Origin: an uncultured Prevotella sp.
GTDB lineage: Bacteria > Bacteroidota > Bacteroidia > Bacteroidales > Bacteroidaceae
DNA: 10,657 nucleotides
Assembly: GCA_934183135.1 (NCBI GenBank)
Contig: CAKPRX010000076.1
Coordinates: 1-10,657 of the forward strand
Reading direction: 5' to 3'
Of this stretch, positions 1 through 5,710 are shown piece after piece. The translations under genes were made by a program, and so were the position numbers. The notes under the pieces were generated by a model. That model was not told where the DNA came from. It searched no databases and worked only from the letters and a program-made list of their open reading frames with translations. How positions within the stretch are numbered: the first letter of the stretch is position 1; each line of letters opens with the position of its first letter.

Positions 1-456
1 CTTCAGGGCCGAGTTGGCACTCTCGCCCATGGTGTATAGCTGGAAAAGGGAGTTGAAGTTCATCAGCTGGATGCCCGTGCGGCGGTACACCTCGGCCCGG
101 GGCAACTTGGTGGCAAAGTACTGCTCCATCATGCCCACCGTGTGGGGGTCGCGGTATGCCAGCGGGTTGCGCAGGGGCTGCCCGTCGTCGCCTATGCACA
201 CAAAGTCGCATCCCCAGGTGTCTATACCTATACTGCTGATGGCTATGCCCCGTGTGGCCACGGCCTTCAGTCCCTTGATAATCTCGTTGTAGAGTGCGAA
301 GAGGTCCCAGTAAAAATAGCCGCCCATGTTGATAAGCGGGTTGCCGAAGCGGGTAATCTCTTCGAGCTGTATCTTACCGTCGGCCAGGGTTCCTACGATG
401 GTTCGGCCACTGGTGGCTCCGAGGTCAACGGCGAAAAAACTTTCTTTAGTCTTCAT
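1..456 (-). CDS. rhaB: Rhamnulokinase, N-terminal part (runs off left edge)
   Basis: Reading the minus strand from the ATG at 456 gives 152 open codons to the window edge; the gene continues beyond position 1. The product begins MKTKESFFAVDLGATSGR, the FGGY-kinase phosphate-binding start, and contains GIDTWGCDF (residues 77-85), NPLAYRDPHT (97-106) and YRRTGIQ (124-130), all close to what I know of E. coli RhaB. RhaB phosphorylates L-rhamnulose to L-rhamnulose-1-phosphate with ATP in the cytoplasm, the second step of L-rhamnose catabolism. A TAACTTTG -7 element lies about 20 bases upstream, giving a short AT-rich leader with no Shine-Dalgarno. It is divergent from the GTPase gene at 727. Only about a third of the usual ~480-residue kinase is visible, so a closely related FGGY sugar kinase cannot be fully excluded, though the motif set favours rhamnulokinase. 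Confidence 0.9.
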   Translation of the reverse strand, partial: MKTKESFFAVDLGATSGRTIVGTLADGKIQLEEITRFGNPLINMGGYFYWDLFALYNEIIKGLKAVATRGIAISSIGIDTWGCDFVCIGDDGQPLRNPLAYRDPHTVGMMEQYFATKLPRAEVYRRTGIQLMNFNSLFQLYTMGESANSALK

Positions 457-726
457 GTTTAAAAGATTTAGTATTGCAAAGTTAATTTTTTTGACGGCAA
501 GCGTCCTTGTGTTTTTTGACTTTCTTACATAGTTTTTTGGCTATATATATAATAATGTGTATCGCAGCTATGGCCCAGACCGTAGTCGCGGGCAGGGACG
601 CGGCTTGTCCGGTAGCCGCGGAAGGCATGGTGCCAGCCACTTACGCTGTCAAAAAAAGTGGTGACCACAGGGCGCTTTGGTATGGTTTTTGCTGTTTGGG
701 TGACAGGTACAAACGTAATTATAATT
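457..726. other. Divergent intergenic region between rhaB and the COG0523 gene
   Basis: The rhaB-proximal end is AT-rich and carries the minus-strand promoter. A short TA-dinucleotide run lies at 542-551. The stretch 570-680 is GC-rich without a convincing gene; a 91-codon reading frame crossing it overlaps the GTPase start and has no recognisable protein features. No TAnnTTTG element is clear for the plus-strand gene. Just before that gene, TAATTATAATTA (716-727) is a perfect 12-base palindrome that includes the first base of its ATG; this could be an operator or chance in AT-rich DNA. Confidence 0.5.
477..484 (-). promoter_or_regulatory. -7 promoter element for rhaB
   Basis: On the minus strand this reads TAACTTTG, a full match to the Bacteroidetes -7 consensus TAnnTTTG, and ends about 20 bases before the rhaB start codon. 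No clear -33 TTTG is present at the usual ~20-base distance, so the upstream half is weak or replaced by an activator site. Confidence 0.6.
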
Positions 727-1992
727 ATGAATACAAAGCAAATTCCAGTACTGTTGCTTACCGGATACTTAGGCAGTGGTAAGACAACGCTCGTGAACCG
801 CATCCTGGCCAATAAGAAGGGCATCAAGTTTGCGGTCATAGTCAATGATATAGGCGAGGTTAACATCGACGCCGACCTCATACAGCAGGGTGGGGTGGTC
901 AACAAGAAAGACGACAGTCTTGTGGCGCTCCAGAACGGCTGCATCTGCTGTACGCTGAAGATGGACTTGGTAGAGCAGATACGCGAGATAGTCGAGATGC
1001 AACGTTTTGACTACATAGTCATCGAGGCCAGCGGCATCTGCGAGCCTGCGCCCATCGCCCAGACCATCTGCTCGATACCCACGATGGGGCCGCAGTATGT
1101 CAAGGACGGCGTGGCCCGGCTGGACTGCATCGTGACGGTGGTAGACGCCCTGCGCATGAAGGACGAGTTTGGCAACGGCGAGAACCTGACCCGTACCAAC
1201 CTGGACGAAGACGACCTGGAGAACCTGGTTATCCAGCAGCTGGAGTTCTGCAACATCATCCTGCTCAACAAGGCTTCTGAGGTGGCCCCGGCCGACCTTG
1301 AGCACGTCACCCAGGTTATCCGCGCCATCCAGCCCAAGGCCGAGATTATACCCTGCGACTATGGCGAGGTGGACCTGGACCGCCTTATCAACACGGGCCG
1401 CTTCGATTTTGACGAGGTGGCTACCTCGGCCGCGTGGATAGACGAGATAGAGCACCACCACGGTGACGTGGACGACGATGATGACGACGATGATGACCAT
1501 GACCACCACGATGGCCATGAGCATCACCACGACCGTGACCACGATGACCATGAGCACGGGCACCACCATCATCACCACGACCATGACCACGACCACGAGG
1601 GTGGCGAGGTCGAGGAGTATGGTATCGGCACATTCGTGTACTACCGTCGCCGCCCGCTCGACCTGGCCCTCTTTGACGAGTTTGTGGCCCGCCACTGGCC
1701 CAAGGGCGTTATCCGCTGCAAGGGCCTCTGCTGGTTTGCCGACGAGCCTGAGACCTGTTATCTCTTTGAGCAGGCTGGCCGTCAGATGGGACTCAAGAAC
1801 GCCGGCCAGTGGTATGCCACTATGCCCGAGAACGAGCTTCGCGACCTGCTGGAACGCGAGGCTGGTCTGCGTCAGGACTGGGACGCCACTTACGGCGACC
1901 GTATGCAGAAGATGGTGTTCATAGGGCAGCACATGGACCGCAAGGCCATCACGGCCGAGCTTGACAAGTGTCTTACCGATGCCAAGGTGTGA
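727..1992 (+). CDS. COG0523/CobW-family metallochaperone GTPase with His/Asp-rich insert
   Basis: The 421-residue product is a G3E-type P-loop GTPase. Visible motifs are Walker A GYLGSGKT (residues 13-20), the family metal-binding motif CxCC (C72, C74, C75, in NGCICCTLK), the Walker-B region IVIEASGICEPAP, and a C-terminal CobW_C-like domain (about 300-400, with RCKGLCWF). Residues 243-290 are almost only His and Asp (22 His, 19 Asp in 48), placed between the GTPase and C-terminal domains. Such proteins deliver metal, most often zinc, to client enzymes under limitation; cobalt and nitrile-hydratase roles also exist. I chose ATG 727 rather than in-frame GTG 658 or ATG 682 because the P-loop then starts about 12 residues in, as is usual. 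The G4 motif reads NKAS (181-184) where NKxD is expected. No clear metal-repressor site or promoter is seen, so the metal is unassigned. No cobalamin genes are nearby. Confidence 0.9.
   Translation: MNTKQIPVLLLTGYLGSGKTTLVNRILANKKGIKFAVIVNDIGEVNIDADLIQQGGVVNKKDDSLVALQNGCICCTLKMDLVEQIREIVEMQRFDYIVIEASGICEPAPIAQTICSIPTMGPQYVKDGVARLDCIVTVVDALRMKDEFGNGENLTRTNLDEDDLENLVIQQLEFCNIILLNKASEVAPADLEHVTQVIRAIQPKAEIIPCDYGEVDLDRLINTGRFDFDEVATSAAWIDEIEHHHGDVDDDDDDDDDHDHHDGHEHHHDRDHDDHEHGHHHHHHDHDHDHEGGEVEEYGIGTFVYYRRRPLDLALFDEFVARHWPKGVIRCKGLCWFADEPETCYLFEQAGRQMGLKNAGQWYATMPENELRDLLEREAGLRQDWDATYGDRMQKMVFIGQHMDRKAITAELDKCLTDAKV
1453..1596 (+). repeat. Low-complexity GAC/CAC triplet tract encoding the His/Asp-rich segment
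   Basis: This stretch is built from imperfect GAC, GAT, CAC and CAT triplets, including nine consecutive Asp codons at 1471-1497 and six consecutive His codons at 1561-1578. It stays in frame with the surrounding GTPase. His-rich stretches in COG0523 proteins bind zinc, nickel or cobalt; the triplet make-up makes length variation between strains by slippage plausible. Confidence 0.85.
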
Positions 1993-2026
1993 CGTGGCCG
2001 CGCGGTGCGGAGGCATCTGGTGGACA

Positions 2027-2176
2027 TATCAATGACAGACGGATGGTCCTGTAGCCGCCAGTCGGCGCAGGACGTGGATATACAGGGATGACGGGGCCGT
2101 TGCCACAGGTAGGGCAGCGGCCCCGTTCTGTGTCTGGGCACATCCTGCGCGCTGGCGGCATGGCCTGTCTGCGATA
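2027..2176. other. Long imperfect inverted repeat / extended hairpin (~150 nt)
   Basis: Nested complementary blocks fold this stretch into one long arm: 2027-2030 with 2173-2176, 2036-2040 with 2167-2171, 2045-2048 with 2162-2165 (one wobble), GCCGCCAG 2054-2061 with CTGGCGGC 2152-2159, GCGCAGGA 2065-2072 with TCCTGCGC 2143-2150, 2074-2076 with 2139-2141, 2080-2085 with 2128-2133 (one wobble), and a 14-pair tip 2091-2104 with 2113-2126 (one wobble) around an 8-base loop. It starts 35 bases after the GTPase gene. The tip alone could be a terminator hairpin, but the bases after it (TTCTGTGT) are not a good T tract. Other options are a structured 3' UTR, a small RNA, or a MITE-like palindromic repeat. 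The pairing is read by eye; the class is unknown. Confidence 0.6.
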
Positions 2177-2245
2177 ACTGGCTGCCAAGGGGCATGCCCC
2201 GAGACGAAAAATAGGAAAAACGAAGGGTGAGAAAGTTTTTTTTTG

Positions 2246-2264
2246 CTAACTTTGCAAAAGTTAG
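2246..2264. repeat. 19-bp perfect dyad over the GH31 promoter
   Basis: CTAACTTT (2246-2253) and AAAGTTAG (2257-2264) are exact reverse complements around a 3-base centre, covering the whole -7 element. It could be a repressor operator placed over the promoter, but because CTAACTTTG is itself promoter sequence, part of the symmetry may be incidental. Confidence 0.45.
2247..2254 (+). promoter_or_regulatory. -7 promoter element for the GH31 gene
   Basis: TAACTTTG matches the Bacteroidetes -7 consensus TAnnTTTG and lies in the only AT-rich part of the gap ahead of the GH31 gene, just after a T run. It sits inside the perfect dyad CTAACTTT-gca-AAAGTTAG (2246-2264). No clear -33 TTTG is found about 20 bases upstream. 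Transcription would begin near 2260, leaving a leader of roughly 130 bases. Confidence 0.6.
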
Positions 2265-2314
2265 GCATCGCCTCGGGCATCTGAGCAAGCTCATGCCGCT
2301 CGGCTCGCGCTAAC
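2260..2314 (+). promoter_or_regulatory. Structured leader of the GH31 transcript
   Basis: Near the 5' end of the presumed transcript, GGCAT-ct-GAG (2276-2285) pairs with CTC-ATGCC (2290-2297) around loop CAAG, forming a compact hairpin with a 2-base bulge. GTTAG at 2260-2264 can also pair with CTAAC at 2310-2314, closing a larger structure. I do not recognise a known riboswitch class and there is no T tract, so a regulatory function is only a possibility. Confidence 0.3.
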
Positions 2315-2396
2315 CTCCGCCATGTCCATGACCTCTGGGACGATGGGGCGGATGTGTACTGAAAACTAATAAGCAACTAAAAACAATAAGGCAACA

Positions 2397-4913
2397 ATGA
2401 AAGTATTCCTGACGGCCAAGACCGTACTTACGGCAGTCCTGACCCTCTGCACCCTGCAGACCCAGGCGCAGAAGAACGTGGCCTACCAAGACCCCCATGT
2501 GAGAATATCGCTCGTCACCGACGGCGTGGCGCGATTAGAGTATTCGCCTGATGGCAAGTTTGAGGACGGCCGCTCCTTCGTGGCCGTCAACCGCGACTAC
2601 CCGGCCGTGAAGTTCAGCACCCGCCAAAGTGGCAAGAACGTGGTGATAACCACCGCCCAGATGGTAATACGCTACCGCAAGGGCAGTGGCGCCTTTGCCC
2701 CTGCCAACCTGGCCATCACGTCGGCCAAGGCCAAGGGCGTGCGCCGGTTTGCCTGGAAGCCGGGGCAGAAGGACACCCTGAACCTAAAGGGAACCTATCG
2801 CACGCTGGATGGCTATGACGGCAACCTGTATGGCGGCAAGACCCCGATGCCCATCGAGGACGGACTGCTCTCGCGCAGCGGCTGGACGCTTGTCGACGAC
2901 TCTGGCAGCTACGTGTTCGACAACTCTTCCTGGCCCTGGGTGAGCCGCCGCCAGGAAGAGGGCAAGAGCCAGGACTGGTACTTCATGGCCTACGGCAATA
3001 ACTACAAGAAAGCGCTGCGCGACTTTACCGTCTTCTCGGGCCGGGTACCCCTGCCGCCCCGCTACGCTTTCGGCTACTGGTGGTCGCGCTACTGGTGCTA
3101 CACCGATAACGAACTGCGCCGGCTGGTAGACAACTTTGACACCTACAGCATACCCCTCGACGTGCTGGTAGTGGACATGGACTGGCACTACACAGAGAAG
3201 GGCCGCGGCGGCTGGACCGGCTATACGTGGAACCGCCGCCTCTTCCCCGACCCCGAGGGCTTCGTCAAGTGGGTTCGCGGCAAGCAGATAGACCTGACGC
3301 TCAACCTGCATCCCGCTGACGGCATCAAGAACTACGAGGACCAGTACCCGGCCATGGCCAAGTGGATGGGCATGGACCCCGCGACCAAGAAAGACATACC
3401 CTGGGCCGCCTCGGACAAGCGGTTCATGGAGGGCTGGTACAACGAGGTGCTCCACCCGATGGAGAAGATGGGCGTGAGCTTCTGGTGGCTCGACTGGCAG
3501 CAGGGCCTTAACGACAAGGCGTTCCCCAAACTGGGCAACACGTGGTGGATAAACTACACCACCTTTACCGACATGGAGCGCCACCGCGACACACGCCCCA
3601 TGCTGTACCACCGCTGGGGCGGACTGGGCAACCACCGTTACCAGATAGGGTTCTCGGGCGACAGCAAGATAAGCTGGAAATCGCTCGACTTCCAGCCTTA
3701 TTTCAACGCTACCGCCTCTAATGTACTCTATGGCTATTGGAGCCACGACATAGGCGGCCATCAGCGTGCCGACCACATAGACCCTGAACTGTACATACGC
3801 TGGATGCAGTTCGGTGCCCTCAGTCCCATACTGCGTACCCACTCGACCAAGAGCTCGGTGCTGGACAAGGAACCCTGGGTGTTCTCCAACGACAACTTTG
3901 CCATCCTGCGCGACATCATCCTGAGCCGCTACCGCATGGCCCCGTATATCTACGCCATGGCCCGCAAGACCTACGACGAGGGCCTGTCGCTCTGTCGCCC
4001 CATGTACTACGACTATCCTGATGCCCCCGAGGCTTATCAGTACAAGAACGAGTATATGTTTGGCGACCAGATGCTGGTAAGTCCCATTACCGCCCCTATG
4101 AAGGACGGAGTGAGTCGCCACAAGACCTGGTTGCCCGCAGGCAATGACTGGTACGAGGTGTCTTCGGGCCGTCTCTATCAGGGCGGCCGTGTCATAGAGG
4201 CCGACTACCATCTCGACGAGTACCCCCTCTTCGTCAAGGCCGGGGCCGTTATCCCCGAGTACGGCAAGGTGAAGAACCTCAAGGGCAATGACGAGCCCGT
4301 GTATGTTACCGTCTATCCCGGCGGGTCGGGCACGTTCTCCATGTACGAGGACAATGGCAACGACAAGGACTATGCTACCCGGTATGCCCGCACGCAGCTG
4401 TCGGCCCAGCGCCAGGGACGTGTGCTCACGGTGAAGATAGGGCAGCGCCAGGGCCAGTACAGCGGTATGCCCGCCCGGCGGCAGTTCTATGTGAAAACCG
4501 TGGCCCAGGCTGTGCCCGAGAAGGTGACGGTCGACGGGCAGGAGGTGCCCTTCGAGTACGACGGCAATGCCCTGGCTATGACGGTCAAGGTGCCCCAGAC
4601 CGACTGTGCTACAGAGAAGACCGTAGTGATAACCTACGCCGCCGACGCGCCAGACGTGGCCGACGGACTGGTGGGCGCCTTCCGCCGTATATACCAGAAC
4701 AACTACATGCTGCGCCGCAATAAGTCGTACATCGTATTCAATGAGGAACTGGGAACGCTCGAGTCTACCGGCCGGGCCATCAGCTATTATCCCGAGCGGT
4801 TTGCCGAGCTGGTGGACACCTTCCGCAAGAACTACGCCAACCTGCCCGCCATCCTGGAGAAAAACGATGTCAAGGGCGCACTCAAGGATAAGTACCTCAA
4901 GGCCACTTACTGA
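2397..4913 (+). CDS. Secreted GH31 family alpha-glycosidase (alpha-glucosidase/alpha-xylosidase-like)
   Basis: The 838-residue product starts with a signal peptide (MKVFLTAKTVLTAVLTL, likely cut after A24 by signal peptidase I; no lipobox before C18), so it acts in the periplasm or outside. An N-terminal beta-sandwich (about 25-215) leads into the GH31 barrel: PPRYAFGYWWSRYW from about 220, then VVDMDWHYT. The likely nucleophile is D366 in FWWLDWQQG and the acid/base is D422 in GFSGDS; SHDIGGHQR follows. A DUF5110-like beta domain spans about 630-720 (EYPLFVKAGAVIPEYG, then TFSMYEDNG). A helical tail of about 80 residues (756-838) follows and I do not recognise it. GH31 enzymes retain configuration while cutting alpha-linked glucose, xylose or galactose; the substrate here is not deducible. 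The nucleophile surroundings (DWQQ) differ from the common WxDMNE. No susC/susD genes are adjacent; the gene has its own promoter and terminator. Confidence 0.9.
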   Translation: MKVFLTAKTVLTAVLTLCTLQTQAQKNVAYQDPHVRISLVTDGVARLEYSPDGKFEDGRSFVAVNRDYPAVKFSTRQSGKNVVITTAQMVIRYRKGSGAFAPANLAITSAKAKGVRRFAWKPGQKDTLNLKGTYRTLDGYDGNLYGGKTPMPIEDGLLSRSGWTLVDDSGSYVFDNSSWPWVSRRQEEGKSQDWYFMAYGNNYKKALRDFTVFSGRVPLPPRYAFGYWWSRYWCYTDNELRRLVDNFDTYSIPLDVLVVDMDWHYTEKGRGGWTGYTWNRRLFPDPEGFVKWVRGKQIDLTLNLHPADGIKNYEDQYPAMAKWMGMDPATKKDIPWAASDKRFMEGWYNEVLHPMEKMGVSFWWLDWQQGLNDKAFPKLGNTWWINYTTFTDMERHRDTRPMLYHRWGGLGNHRYQIGFSGDSKISWKSLDFQPYFNATASNVLYGYWSHDIGGHQRADHIDPELYIRWMQFGALSPILRTHSTKSSVLDKEPWVFSNDNFAILRDIILSRYRMAPYIYAMARKTYDEGLSLCRPMYYDYPDAPEAYQYKNEYMFGDQMLVSPITAPMKDGVSRHKTWLPAGNDWYEVSSGRLYQGGRVIEADYHLDEYPLFVKAGAVIPEYGKVKNLKGNDEPVYVTVYPGGSGTFSMYEDNGNDKDYATRYARTQLSAQRQGRVLTVKIGQRQGQYSGMPARRQFYVKTVAQAVPEKVTVDGQEVPFEYDGNALAMTVKVPQTDCATEKTVVITYAADAPDVADGLVGAFRRIYQNNYMLRRNKSYIVFNEELGTLESTGRAISYYPERFAELVDTFRKNYANLPAILEKNDVKGALKDKYLKATY

Positions 4914-4940
4914 GAAGTGTTGATTTAAGATAAATTATTA

Positions 4941-4968
4941 GGCGGGAAAGAAATTTTCCGCCTTTTTT
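4941..4968 (+). terminator. Intrinsic terminator after the GH31 gene
   Basis: GGCGGGAAA (4941-4949) pairs with TTTTCCGCC (4954-4962), nine pairs including one G-T wobble, around the loop GAAA, and is followed directly by six T (4963-4968). It lies 27 bases after the GH31 stop codon and just before the purH promoter, so it separates two transcription units. Confidence 0.87.
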
Positions 4969-4993
4969 GTCCCTATTAGTCACGGAAAAGCAG

Positions 4994-5001
4994 TAATTTT
5001 G
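4994..5001 (+). promoter_or_regulatory. -7 promoter element for the purH-mre operon
   Basis: TAATTTTG matches TAnnTTTG and lies 27 bases before the purH ATG, directly after the upstream terminator. A TTTG at 4966-4969 lies 24 bases upstream, slightly far for a -33 box. The element sits within the dyad TAATTT-tgc-AAATTA (4994-5008), much like the GH31 promoter. It is the last clear promoter before mreB, so it may drive the whole right-hand cluster. Confidence 0.65.
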
Positions 5002-5028
5002 CAAATTATTGTAAAGCAAAACTCTATT

Positions 5029-5622
5029 ATGGCAGAAACAAAGCAGATAAAGACCGCGCTCATCTCCGTGTTTCACAAGGACGGGCTGGATGAGTTGCTG
5101 AAGAAACTCAATGAAGCAGGTGTGAAATTCCTATCTACTGGCGGCACGCAGAAGTTTATCGAGTCGTTAGGATACGAGTGCCAGAAGGTCGAGGAGGTAA
5201 CCAGCTATCCCTCTATCCTTGGCGGCCGCGTCAAGACGCTTCACCCCAAGATATTCGGAGGCATCCTGGCCCGTCGGGAGAACGTGGGCGACCTGGCCCA
5301 GATGGAAGAGTATGCCATCCCTGCCATCGACCTGGTCATCGTGGACCTCTACCCATTTGAGCAGACCGTGGCCAGCGGTGCCTCGGAGGCCGACATCATC
5401 GAGAAGATAGACATAGGCGGCATCTCGCTTATCCGCGCCGGAGCCAAGAACTTCAAGGACGTGGTCATCGTGCCCAGCAAGGCTGAGTATGGCGTGCTGC
5501 TCGATATACTCAATGAGAAAGGCGCCCAGACCGACATCGAGGACCGCAAGATGCTGGCCGCCCGTGCGTTTGGCGTAAGCAGCCACTACGACACGGCCAT
5601 CCACGAGTGGTTTGTCAAGTAA
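5029..5622 (+). CDS. purH: Stand-alone IMP cyclohydrolase (PurH N-terminal domain only)
   Basis: The 197-residue product matches the first, MGS-like domain of PurH throughout: KTALISVFHKDGL (8-20), FLSTGGT, YPSILGGRVKTLHPKIFGG (K69 in KTLHP), DLVIVDLYPFE, and EKIDIGGISLIRAGAKN. This domain closes FAICAR to IMP, the last step of de novo purine synthesis, in the cytoplasm. Bifunctional PurH is about 510 residues; here the ~300-residue AICAR formyltransferase half is absent. The frame ends cleanly in TAA at the domain boundary (after HEWFVK) and only 88 noncoding bases remain before mreB, so this is not a visible frameshift. The formyltransferase is presumably encoded elsewhere, as stand-alone AICARFT proteins are known. 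I chose ATG 5029 over in-frame TTG 4999, which would lie within the promoter. Confidence 0.92.
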   Translation: MAETKQIKTALISVFHKDGLDELLKKLNEAGVKFLSTGGTQKFIESLGYECQKVEEVTSYPSILGGRVKTLHPKIFGGILARRENVGDLAQMEEYAIPAIDLVIVDLYPFEQTVASGASEADIIEKIDIGGISLIRAGAKNFKDVVIVPSKAEYGVLLDILNEKGAQTDIEDRKMLAARAFGVSSHYDTAIHEWFVK

Positions 5623-5639
5623 CAGGGCACCCATAGTCA

Positions 5640-5667
5640 GAGCCTCCTCATCCCGGGAAAGGGGCTC
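5640..5667 (+). terminator. Weak hairpin between purH and mreB
   Basis: GAGCC-t-CCT (5640-5648) pairs with AGGGGCTC (5660-5667) with a single bulged T, around an 11-base loop. No T tract follows, so it is a poor terminator and may only attenuate read-through or protect an mRNA end. Confidence 0.25.
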
Positions 5668-5686
5668 GGGCTACCATAAACGATAA

Positions 5687-5700
5687 TTTATAGCTATAAA
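5687..5700. promoter_or_regulatory. 14-bp perfect palindrome upstream of mreB
   Basis: TTTATAGCTATAAA is a perfect palindrome ending 10 bases before the mreB start codon, in an AT-rich stretch. No good TAnnTTTG element is present in this 88-base gap. It could be a regulator site, an mRNA feature near the start codon, or chance. Confidence 0.3.
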
Positions 5701-5710
5701 GATATTCACA

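Larger units (their letters stand above)
1993..2396. other. 404-base intergenic region: structured element, promoter and leader
   Basis: No convincing protein gene is seen on either strand. In order it holds the large inverted-repeat structure at 2027-2176, a perfect 12-base palindrome GGGGCATGCCCC at 2189-2200, an A-rich then T-rich stretch at 2205-2244, a promoter with dyad symmetry at 2246-2264, and a leader of about 130 bases that ends in an A-rich stretch before the ATG at 2397. Base composition changes sharply from GC-rich in the left half to AT-rich around the promoter. Confidence 0.6.

Noticed and set aside
658..726. GTG at 658 or ATG at 682 as start of the COG0523 gene
   Set aside because: These add up to 23 unconserved hydrophobic residues before the P-loop; ATG 727 gives the usual family N-terminus.
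540..726. Cobalamin or other riboswitch ahead of the CobW-like gene
   Set aside because: No B12-box-like sequence or other recognised aptamer core was seen; the GTPase family name alone is not evidence.
507..782. 91-codon frame upstream of the COG0523 gene
   Set aside because: It overlaps the start of a well-supported gene and has no homology or composition suggesting a real protein.
1421..1633. Arg/Gly/His-rich small minus-strand frame opposite the His/Asp tract
   Set aside because: Its composition follows directly from reading the GAC/CAC triplet tract in antisense.
769..2016. 415-codon open frame on the minus strand opposite the COG0523 gene
   Set aside because: It is a Val/His-rich mirror of the biased codons in the real gene, with no family motifs; the plus-strand product has complete GTPase motifs.
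2189..2200. Perfect palindrome GGGGCATGCCCC as an operator or terminator
   Set aside because: Only 12 bases, with no T tract on the plus strand and no placement at a promoter; kept only as a note in the gap description.
2784..4211. 475-codon open frame on the minus strand opposite the GH31 gene
   Set aside because: It is a shadow of GC-rich codon bias with no recognisable domain, fully inside a clear GH31 gene.
4999..5028. TTG at 4999 as purH start
   Set aside because: It lies within the -7 promoter element; ATG 5029 gives the normal PurH N-terminus.
5623..5710. A frameshifted remnant of the PurH formyltransferase domain
   Set aside because: The gap is only 88 bases and contains no recognisable AICAR formyltransferase sequence in any frame.
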